Translations under genes and position numbers: made by a program
Notes under the pieces: model-generated
The model's input: the letters and a program-made list of their open reading frames with translations, nothing else
Databases searched by the model: none
Told to the model about the DNA's origin: nothing
Assembly (NCBI GenBank): GCA_014155875.1
Contig: JACEFZ010012665.1
Location: 432,001 to 496,000 of the forward strand
DNA: 64,000 nt
Direction of reading: 5' to 3'
Source: Cepaea nemoralis
Taxonomy: Eukaryota; Mollusca; Gastropoda; Stylommatophora; Helicidae
In this document: positions 56,512-64,000 of the stretch, in pieces
Layout of the letters: the number at the start of each line of letters is the position of its first letter
Numbering within the stretch: position 1 is the stretch's first letter

Positions 56512-57024
56512 TCATTCCTCTTCTTCAGGAGCTGGGTGTCTTGACAAGAAATCCGCTCCAACATTTTCCTTCCCAGGAATGTACTCTACTGTGAAATTAT
56601 ACGGTTGAAGTAACAACGACCACCGCATCAAACGTGCGTTGAGCTTCTGAGAAGTAGCCAGGAACATCAGGGGCTGATGATCCGACTGAACCCGAAACTT
56701 AACTCCATACAAATATGGCTGAAATTTTTGCACTGCCCATACGAGGGACAAGCATTCTCTCTCGACGGTTGAATAATTCCTCTCCGCCGGTAGAAGTTTC
56801 TTACTTGCGTATGCTACAGGTTTCAAAACCGAAGCATCGTCTTTTCCTTCCTGTAACAAAGCGGCTCCAATTCCAATCGCACTCGCATCTGTTCTCAACA
56901 CAAATTGTTTGGAAAGGTCAGGGAGCTGTAATACAGGTTTGCTGACCAAGGCCTCCTTTAACTGACTATAGGCATTCTCACATTCTGGTGTCCAAATGAT
57001 TTGATCCGGTAATCCCTTTTTCAA
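56512..57024 (-). pseudogene. Ribonuclease H domain of the Gmr1-like pol
   Basis: An open frame of 170 codons begins LKKGLPDQIIWTPECENAYS and continues with FVLRTDASAIGIGAALLQEG, YSTVERECLSLVWAVQKFQP and VQSDHQPLMFL, to the GADFLSRHP end. These contain the Asp (TDAS), Glu (VEREC) and Asp (SDH) residues of the gypsy-type RNase H that degrades the RNA template. There is a frame offset with the RT frame at ~57020-57035; the Met at 57024 is only the first in frame, not a real start. The frame ends in an acidic tail (APEEEE) and TGA about 50 nt before the PPT, so nothing, including no integrase or env, follows RNase H. Confidence 0.93.
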
Positions 57025-57770
57025 GGTTCGGTCAACGGAGCTCCCAGTTCAGTGAAATGTGGGATAAATTTGTGGTAGAACCCACACAACGAGAGAAAAG
57101 ATCGCACATCCTTCTTCGTTTTTGGCCTTGGTGCATTTCTGATTTTCTCCAGGTTCTTCTCTTCTGGAACAATGTGTCCTGGAGTGATGGTGTGACCTAG
57201 AAATTCCAGAGTCTGGTAACCAATCATGCACTTGGTTGGACGAGCAGTAAGCCCTGCTTCCTTGAGCCTATTAAACACTCTCTCCAAGGATTGTAAGTGG
57301 TCATCCAGGCTGTCACTGGAAATCAGAATATCATCCATGAATGAGATGATGGACGGATCCTGTAACGGATCTAGTAAAGTCCTCATCATGCGTGTAAACA
57401 CACTAGGTGCATTGCTGAGTCCAAAGGGCATGACCTTGAATTCGTAGTGTCCACTGGGTGTACTGAAAGCTAACAGTGGTCGAATCTCCGGTTTGACTGG
57501 TATCTGATAGTACCCCCGACTCAGATCCACCTTTGAAAAGTACCGAGCCTTATGGAGCCTAGCGAATAACTGAGTTGGATTCGGCAAAGGTTCCACCTGA
57601 AACTGTGTATGACTGTTCAGCAGTCGGTAATCTATACACAACCTGTGTTCTCCACTTGGTTTGCGTAACAAAACTACCCCCGCATTGTATGGGGATGTGG
57701 ATGGTGCAATCACGTCATCCTCCAGCAGTTTTTTATTTCCTCCTCCAGGGCCTTTTCTTTAGAGAATGGC
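57021..57770 (-). pseudogene. Reverse transcriptase domain of the Gmr1-like pol
   Basis: From 57713 the frame shows VVLLRKPSGEHRLCIDYRLL, KARYFSKVDLSRGYYQIPVK (first catalytic Asp), FKVMPFGLSNAPSVFTRMM and SFMDDILISSDSLDDHLQSL (F-M-D-D box at residues 125-128). The connection FLGHTITPGHIVPEEKNLEK and VRSFLSLCGFYHKFIPHFTE follow. All standard RT motifs of Ty3/gypsy are present. The domain is joined upstream to the integrase C-terminus and pre-RT spacer, with a frame change at a six-T run (57729-57734 plus), and downstream to RNase H. Catalytic residues are intact. Confidence 0.95.
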
Positions 57771-58330
57771 ACTGGGTAAACCTTTTGGCGAACAGGCTCC
57801 TGTGTGGTCAAAGTCATCTCGAACTCCACCAACCTCGTTCGTCCTGGTTTATCAGTCAGTATCTCCTTATGAGACTTGAGAACCTGGGTTATCCTTTCCC
57901 TCTCCTGGGAGGTCAGATCAGGGTTCACTTGTACATCCCTATAGGTTTCCTGGTGTACTAAGGGATATTCCCTGCCCTCGCTGGTTCCCACTTCTGTCTC
58001 CACTGCAACTGCCATTGTCATGAGGTGAGCTGCCTTGTCTCCGGGTCTCTCTTCGTATTTCCGCAAGAGATTGATATGGAAAATCTTCGACTTTCCCCGG
58101 ATCCGGATCTGATAGTTGGTTCTGGATATCACCCTTTCCACGGGAAATGGTCCTTGCCAACCTATCTCCAGTTTGTTGTTTCCCGTTGGGAGTAGCAACA
58201 AGACTTTATCTCCCACCTCTAGAGATCTTTCTTTAGACCTACGGTTGTAGTAAGCCGCATGTCTTTTCCTGGCCTTTTTCAAGTTTTGATTTGCCAGAGT
58301 CCATCCCTTGTGGAGTTTTTCTTTCAGTTT
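57735..58330 (-). pseudogene. Integrase C-terminal GPY/F module and pre-RT spacer
   Basis: The frame 58282-57710 begins KKARKRHAAYYNRRSKERSL, the end of the integrase catalytic region. Next comes GDKVLLLLPTGNNKLEIGWQ with GPFPVERVISRTNYQIRIRG, a GPY/F module in which GWQGPF and the IFHINLLRKY box are clear. About 100 residues later comes LKSHKEILTDKPGRTRLVEF with RQKVYPVPFSKE, the segment that normally lies between protease and RT in gypsy pol. The direct fusion of GPY/F to the pre-RT segment shows that IN-before-RT order is genuine, not a rearranged assembly. Confidence 0.92.
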
Positions 58331-58390
58331 CCTCCACGTATTTGTAGGATGAGATCACTTCTTCTGACGTCCCCTCTTCAGTCCAACTCC

Positions 58391-61093
58391 TCAACATGGC
58401 TTCCAACGGTCCTTTGATTGGACGACCAACAGCAACGTAGCGGGTGGTAGTCCTGTTGAGCCATGAGGAACTTCCCGATAGGCAAAAAGTGCTGCTGGGA
58501 TATATTCATCCCACCTATCAGGTTTTTCCTGCGCTAATTTCCTGAGCATTGTCATCAACGTGCCGTTGAAACGCTCCACTTGTCCATTGGCTTGAGGGTG
58601 GTAAGGGCTGGTATGTATGTGGTTAGAGTGAAACACCCTAAATACCTCCTCCATGAGTTTTCCACAAAACTGAGATCCATTGTCCGTCAGAATTTGATCC
58701 GGAAAGCCTAATCTGGTAAAGGCCTCCATCAGTGCGTCCGCCACTCTTTTCGAGTCAATCGTGGTCAACGGTATAGCCTCACCCCACATTGTACAGCAAT
58801 CCACCATTGTGAGTATATACATGTTCCTCTTCCTAGTCCTGGGAAGTGGACCCACGATATCGATGGCTACCCTCTCGAAAGGAGAGTTCATGATGGGCAT
58901 CTCACCCAACATCACCGGTGCTGTCCAGTGTTTCGGTGCCACCCTCTGGCACTCAGGGCATGACTTCACATACCGACGCACATCATCTGTCATTCCCGGC
59001 CAATAGTAGTGGCAGGAAATCCGCTGCATGGTGGCGGCAATACCCATGTGTCCACTAAAGGAGATGGTATGCCCCATATGAAGAATCTGGGACCGATGAG
59101 CTTTTGGGACGACCAACTGACCGTATAGGTTGTCTCCCCTTCCTGCTCTCCTGTAGAGTATCCTATTCTTCATGTAGTACTGCCCCCGTCCTGGTGGATC
59201 AGCACTTTTCTGCAGCTTTTTGTAGCAAGGACGTAAAGTATCATCCTCACTCTGGGCAGTTCGTAGCTCCCCCGGCATTGGGTTAGTCACAATTGCGTCT
59301 GCCTCTTCCGTTTTCGCCTGAGAGCGAGTCTGCATTGCTCCCATATGAATAGGCTCCCTGGGCATTCCCAGAAAGACATACCGGCAACCTAGGATGACTG
59401 GAAAAATGGGATCGGTCAATACAGCGGCCTTGATGGTGCCGGTGACGTACCTTGACCGAATCTCCACATTAGCAATGGGCAACTTCATGACTACAGCACT
59501 CTTCTGTGCAGGCTGTATATCCAAGGTTTCACCTGTGAATTGTTCTGGATGTACTAGATCCGCAGAAATCACGGCCTCCCCGTCCAGTCCTGTGTCGTAT
59601 AAACACTCCACTTGACGACCGTTAACCTCTACCAATTCCACTACAGGTGGTTTCTCCTGGTCTGGAGTCTCTTCCTCGGCCTCGACCTGTTCGGTGGGCT
59701 CCACCTTAGGTTTCCCTGAGCACACGACGAATTGAGTGTCTCCTGACTTTCCCCTGCAGTCAATAGCATTGTGCGTGTTTGACTTGCATTCGTTGCACCA
59801 TTTCCCTGTCCTAGATTTTCTATTGTCGGACTTGAATGAGCTCTCCTGGTGGCGAGCTTCCTTGTTGACCTTGGCATTTTCCGTGACAACCTCCTTGGAA
59901 GTCACTTGACATGCTGCAAAATGAGGGTTCTTAGCCTTCGATTTGCAGTCCCTCGTATTGTGAGAGGGTGACTTACAAATTGAACACCACTTCTCCGACC
60001 ACGGTCGTTTAGGTGTAGAGCTTGAGGTGCTCTTGCTTCCCTCCTTCTTCTTCTCTGAACTATCCTCTGATTTTTGCCCATAAGGTTCCCACTTTTTTGT
60101 TCCTGAGTTTTTGGCTTTCTTCTTGTCATGTTTCTCTTGACTTTTGGTGTTGGTGGAAAGGTTTTCCCCTGCCTCCCCATGTACCTCGACGAACCGTTCT
60201 GCTAATTTATTCACGAGGTCAATACGTTCCGCTCCTTGTTCTCCCAGGAACGTCCTGAGAGGTTTAGACATTTGCTTCTTCAGCTGGTCGACCACCATGA
60301 GCTCTTCCAGACTCTCATAGTCATGTGCGAACCCAGCCAAATCCATCCACTTATGGAGATAAGATTTAAGACGCAAACTGTAGGCGGCAAACAACTCTCC
60401 CGGTTCTCGTTTCGCTGCTCGAAATTTTTTCCGGTAGGTATGCGATGTAACCTCGAATCGTTTCAGCAGAGCCGTCTTTAATTCATCATAATTGTTCTCA
60501 TGTCCTGGTGGCAGGCGAGTATAAACCTCGTATCCTGTCCCGCGTAATCCCTGGGATAGCTTAAGATTCCATTTGTTACGCTCCAGACCCATAGCAACTG
60601 ACATAGCCTCGAAGCGTTGAAGGTATTGGTCAATCTTCTCTTTGTCCTCCTCGTAGACCGCTAAAGGAAACTTCATAGCATGGTACCCATGTCCACCTAC
60701 TGGTGTTGATCCTGGGATGGAGGAACCTCCAACTGCTCCCTCAGTTTCTCCATTAGATTGACTCTTCAACTCGAGTTCCCTCATCCGGTACTCGTGCTCC
60801 CTTTTCTGTGCTTCCTGTTCAGCTTCTAATTTCCTAGCTGCTTGCTCAGCTTCAAATTTCCTAGCTGCTTGCTCAGCTTCCAATTTCCTAGCTGCTTGCT
60901 CAGCTTCCAATTTCTTAGCTGCTTGTTCCAACTCCATCCTTCTCAATTCCAGCTCGGCCTTTCGATCATCCCTTTCTGCTTGACGATACTCTCTCTCCAC
61001 TTCCTGTATGTAATCCGTTAGAGCAGACCCAGCCAATCCCATTTCTTCCCCCCTTTCCTTTAATTCTAACGTGCTAAGTTTAGGGGTGGCCAT
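58391..61093 (-). CDS. Gag-protease-integrase polyprotein of the Gmr1-like element
   Basis: The start is chosen at 61093 (MATPKLSTLELKERGEEMGL); an in-frame Met at 61162 precedes it but codes a non-conserved leader. Residues are numbered from the upstream Met. 50-140: charged coiled coil with a 9-residue repeat (KLEAEQAAR). 160-335: capsid-like Gag (FPLAVYEEDKEKIDQYLQRF...). Two CCHC knuckles, C-x2-C-x4-H-x4-C, at 393-406 and 456-469. 505-600: aspartic protease with DTG at 523-525 and VILGC. 690-740: integrase HHCC zinc site (H698, H705, C735, C738). D768, D827, E863: the DD35E core. No stop separates Gag from Pol. The frame is lost at ~58426 (end of IN core) and resumes in other frames. Confidence 0.93.
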   Translation of the reverse strand: MATPKLSTLELKERGEEMGLAGSALTDYIQEVEREYRQAERDDRKAELELRRMELEQAAKKLEAEQAARKLEAEQAARKFEAEQAARKLEAEQEAQKREHEYRMRELELKSQSNGETEGAVGGSSIPGSTPVGGHGYHAMKFPLAVYEEDKEKIDQYLQRFEAMSVAMGLERNKWNLKLSQGLRGTGYEVYTRLPPGHENNYDELKTALLKRFEVTSHTYRKKFRAAKREPGELFAAYSLRLKSYLHKWMDLAGFAHDYESLEELMVVDQLKKQMSKPLRTFLGEQGAERIDLVNKLAERFVEVHGEAGENLSTNTKSQEKHDKKKAKNSGTKKWEPYGQKSEDSSEKKKEGSKSTSSSTPKRPWSEKWCSICKSPSHNTRDCKSKAKNPHFAACQVTSKEVVTENAKVNKEARHQESSFKSDNRKSRTGKWCNECKSNTHNAIDCRGKSGDTQFVVCSGKPKVEPTEQVEAEEETPDQEKPPVVELVEVNGRQVECLYDTGLDGEAVISADLVHPEQFTGETLDIQPAQKSAVVMKLPIANVEIRSRYVTGTIKAAVLTDPIFPVILGCRYVFLGMPREPIHMGAMQTRSQAKTEEADAIVTNPMPGELRTAQSEDDTLRPCYKKLQKSADPPGRGQYYMKNRILYRRAGRGDNLYGQLVVPKAHRSQILHMGHTISFSGHMGIAATMQRISCHYYWPGMTDDVRRYVKSCPECQRVAPKHWTAPVMLGEMPIMNSPFERVAIDIVGPLPRTRKRNMYILTMVDCCTMWGEAIPLTTIDSKRVADALMEAFTRLGFPDQILTDNGSQFCGKLMEEVFRVFHSNHIHTSPYHPQANGQVERFNGTLMTMLRKLAQEKPDRWDEYIPAALFAYREVPHGSTGLPPATLLLVVQSKDRWKPC

Positions 61094-61340
61094 TATACAG
61101 AGAGGTAAGCTAGCAGGTCTAGTACAATATAACTGCAAATTACTATACCGATATATGAACAAGTACTATAAATCTCGATATTACCACACACAGTACATTC
61201 ACTCAGTGACAAGAGTAGAATCAGGACCACAGACCTATGCAGACGTGTGAAGTGTGAACAGGTAAGATATTAATCCTAACCCCTATCCACATTCACTCTA
61301 GCTGGATTCTCCAAAATGATATCTCCCTTTTATAACTAAG
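61093..61340 (-). other. Leader between gag start and tandem repeat
   Basis: Untranslated leader of the element, with no motif recognised beyond the possible upstream in-frame Met at 61162. Confidence 0.5.
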
Positions 61341-61565
61341 GATCCCGTGTCAAAAGACCCCGTTGTCAGAAGATCCCACTGTCAAAGGTTCCTGCTTGCA
61401 GGAGATCTCACTGTCCAAGGATTCCGTTTACGGGAGATCCCGCTGTCCAACGATCTCGTTTACGAGAGATCCCGCTGTCCAAGGATCACGTTTACGAGAG
61501 ATCCCACTGTCCAAATATCACGTTTACGAGAGATCCCACTGTCCAAATATCACGTTTACGAGCCC
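61340..61565 (-). repeat. 32-bp tandem array next to the PBS (~7 units)
   Basis: On the plus strand, units of CGAGAGATCCCACTGTCCAA + ATATCACGTTTA. The units nearest the LTR are nearly identical and those farther away diverge. It lies in the retrotransposon leader between PBS and gag. Confidence 0.92.
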
Positions 61566-61568
61566 CCA
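61558..61568 (-). other. Primer-binding site, tRNA-Pro-like start
   Basis: Four bases inside the 5' LTR border the minus strand reads TGGGGGCTCGT, then AAACGTG. The first 11 nt equal the start of the tRNA-Pro PBS known from retroelements (TGGGGGCTCGTCCGGGA). The match stops after 11 nt, shorter than the usual 12-18. Confidence 0.7.
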
Positions 61569-61572
61569 GTAA

Positions 61573-63735
61573 TGTCGTGTCCTCCTTTAAAGTGTCGTCC
61601 CTGGAGTGAGGAGATCCGACACCCACATTATAATATTATTTTTTCCCCCTCAATATTCTGGAGAATCCACCAGCTTCCGTCCAACACACTCCATCAGCCT
61701 ATGGACACCTTTTCCTATCACTCTCACACTGTCGTACTATGCCCCCTTCTCATACTTCCCCAACGCAACATACTCAACAACTCTTACTTCTAGAAATTAA
61801 TACAGATTAATTTATTAAAATAAAAGTGTAACGTGTATGAGACGTGTATGCGAAGAAAATGTGTGACGTGTTCTATAAAGTGTAGAGAATCTGACTCTCA
61901 GACATCAGCTCAGTCCGCTGATCACAGCAAAGATAGACCACAGCACGTTACGTCAGAACAAGTACGTCTCACCCGTTGCCGGAACCATCCTGCCGGATAC
62001 TGCTTTGCTTCTGTAGACCTCTGGTAATCCCATTTCATGAACATGAGAAATAGACACCGGTGGTATGAACAGTTACTTATGGACCGGATTCACTCTACAC
62101 AATGTCCGTTCCTAATGTTCTCTAACCAACTGCACAAGTTCTTTTCTAGTGTTTACACAGTTAGTAAAGTTAAGTGTTAGTCGACAGATCATCCTCGTTG
62201 CACATCGAACCATTCAGTCCGCAAGTGCTAATTACTAATGTTAATTGTTACTGTACTAACACTAGTTACTCTTAACCGGTTCTCGGTTCGTTACCACTGT
62301 TTAATGCTGTATGGTGCAACTGTAATCTTCACTATGTTGGGTGAATCAACCTCCCTCTAGCTTTTAATCACGTCTGTAAGCAATCTTTATTGATTGCCGA
62401 ACTGGTGTTCTTCAGACTGGGATTTTCTTCCTTCCCAAAACTTTATTGAGCTTCCTTGGATCTGGTAGGGAACCTAGGATAGAAACAACACACCTGGTGA
62501 TAGTACTAGTTCATGATTCTTTCGGCTGAGTGTAAGCCTATCACCTTGCCTAATGATCGTTAGCTAACTAGACTTAGTCATAGAGCAGATTAGCTACCCA
62601 CCTAGAATCGAATCAGGTTATGACAAAGAAAAAATCAGCAAACAGAATGTGGAACCCCTCCCACAAGGGACACCTACGGGAAATCCCAATTATCCCTCAT
62701 TACTCAATTCTCAACTAGTAAAGCTTATCAACACTTCACTAATCTATTCTAGCTAACAGAGTCAAGTATCACTTCCCTACTCTAGCTAGTTTCCACTAAC
62801 AGTGCTAATCATCACACTATAGTTTAACAAGGCTACTGCCTAAAGTAATTATAACGAATATATTATAATAGGTTATACCTTAAATGGCACCACTGCAGTC
62901 CTATCAATCATATCTACATCTGCCATTATAGGCACGTGTAAAATTAAGTCACTAATTAACACACGGTAGATATTATTTCCACTAGGCGCTGCCGTGCCCT
63001 GGCACTCTGACTAAAGCATAATTTCAAGTCCTCCCTAGCTGGTCACAACTAGAGTTTATATGGCAAACTACCAAAGTTGTCCACGTGACTTTATCCTCTT
63101 CTCCCCCACACAGGTGTTATTTGGACATATCAACCATTTGCAAGGATCTATTTTTCTGGGCTTAAATCCTGTCAAAGTTGTCAGTAGTTGTTAAGATTCT
63201 CAAAACAAGCCAGCGAATTTTATGACGACTTCCAACAAACAGTTGCAAATAACCCCGTCAAACTCTTCATGTTCCGGAAACCAAGAATTGACATATGTAC
63301 TGTTTTCTCCCTACTAAGTACTTCCGTTTTACATCTGCCATTGTGATCTCACGGCTTCCATCTGCATTCAAATGTTGACAAACTTGTCAATCTTCTGTTC
63401 CGTGGTGACAATATATGTGATTCTAACTGGTAATGAACTGCCAACTCGGTGTATCCCTTCCTTCTCACTCAACACCAAATGTGTAGATGGGCTGACCCCA
63501 CTGCTTCCATTTACATTCAAATGTAGACAAACTAATCAAGGCAATGCCAGGACCTGTCACCATCAACACCGACCGTTCCAAATCCGTTATAGATGTACAC
63601 GTGCAGCTACAAATATTGTCCTGAGATTTTGACATCCGCGGTGTTTTTCCAGTTAGTAAAATAATGGTGCTGAAAATACACGCCAAGCAAACGTCGGGAA
63701 TATTTATCTGTTTAACTCATGGCAATCTCGCGACA
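61573..63735 (-). repeat. 5' LTR (2163 bp)
   Basis: Same sequence as 54283-56447 except for about five single-base differences and a 2-bp deletion (GAGTCAAG versus GAGTCTCAAG). On the minus strand candidate transcription signals are CCATATAAAC (about 63053-63065) and AATAAAG at ~62385. These are suggestions only. Confidence 0.95.
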
Positions 63736-63740
63736 TTTCC
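63736..63740. repeat. Target-site duplication TTTCC (right)
   Basis: Identical to 54278-54282. Confidence 0.95.
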
Positions 63741-64000
63741 TCTTGTTGTTTTCTTTGTTGGCGCAGGCTCCTGGCTTGACTGGTTGCAGTCCTTAAAAGG
63801 ACTTTTTATTTGGTATTTTTGACTTCTCAATTGTGAATTAACTGTAGAAGCTTTTCGATGTGATATGCCTCCTTGCGCTTTCTTTCAGTCCGCTTCCCGC
63901 GTTTGAGTTCTTGTTGTCTTTTGATTGCTTCCTCCGTGGTCAGCCATGGGATGACTTCTCAGTCCTCTATATAGTATTGCCATGGGTGTTCGGCATCGAC
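63741..64000. other. Downstream flank of the retrotransposon
   Basis: Continuation of the host intron. The minus strand from about 63960 to 63830 has an open stretch rich in K, R and E (TTEEAIKRQQELKRGKRTER) ending in a stop. It could be a retroelement or exon fragment; not identified. Confidence 0.35.

Larger units (their letters stand above)
54283..63735 (-). mobile_element. Gmr1-like Ty3/gypsy LTR retrotransposon, 9.45 kb
   Basis: A complete element in minus orientation: 5' LTR 61573-63735, PBS 61558-61568, tandem leader repeat, Gag-PR-IN frame, GPY/F and RT, RNase H, PPT 56451-56460, 3' LTR 54283-56447. It has a 5-bp target duplication and TGTCG...CGACA borders. In canonical Ty3/gypsy the order is PR-RT-RH-IN. 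Here IN precedes RT-RH, the order described for the Gmr1 group. LTR similarity (five substitutions and one 2-bp indel seen in ~2163 bp) indicates a recent insertion. Four frame changes interrupt pol. Confidence 0.95.

Overview
This window is animal genomic DNA. It has spliced exons with GT/AG borders, tRNA-like SINEs, RNase H-type LINEs, hAT and mariner transposons and very large amounts of simple and tandem repeat. No bacterial gene organisation is visible. The one identifiable host protein is most like invertebrate or bilaterian oxysterol-binding protein, but nothing fixes the phylum, so I leave it as an unidentified metazoan, probably an invertebrate.

Layout. From 1 to 11 kb, four + strand exons (284-483, 1170-1339, 6272-6492, 10325-10470) encode the last ~245 residues of an oxysterol-binding protein (OSBP), ending at a TGA at 10470. 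Its introns are filled with LINE tails, three SINE families and microsatellites. From 11 to 17 kb lie decayed LINE pieces of several families. From 16.7 to 23.5 kb there is a run of four different minisatellites. A hAT MITE with a perfect 8-bp target duplication interrupts the first, and a deleted hAT transposon interrupts the last (41-42 bp unit, ~90 copies, with higher-order duplication). From 24 to 37 kb are LINE RT fragments, SINEs and about ten minisatellites. From 37.3 to 43.1 kb are ~1.4 kb of ACT-type trinucleotide repeat and ~3.3 kb of a 22-bp array. From 45.4 to 53.1 kb are a dead mariner, a nearly complete LINE with a C-terminal C2H2 finger, a palindromic MITE, and a hAT element that itself carries a 760-bp solo-LTR-like insert and a SINE. 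At 53989 there is a possible first coding exon of an unrecognised host gene.

The most notable object is a 9.45-kb LTR retrotransposon on the minus strand (54283-63735). Its two ~2.16-kb LTRs differ at only about five positions plus one 2-bp indel, and it is flanked by the 5-bp duplication TTTCC. Its domain order is Gag - protease - integrase (with GPY/F module) - reverse transcriptase - RNase H. Integrase therefore lies upstream of RT, the order known from the Gmr1 group of Ty3/gypsy elements and opposite to canonical Ty3/gypsy. A PBS matching the start of the tRNA-Pro type sits next to a 32-bp tandem array whose units look like copies of the PBS-adjacent sequence.

Almost all other long open frames are read-through of tandem repeats or pieces of retroelements. 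Several sharply bounded insertions (SINE, MITE, hAT, solo LTR) could be delimited by their target-site duplications, giving a relative order of events.
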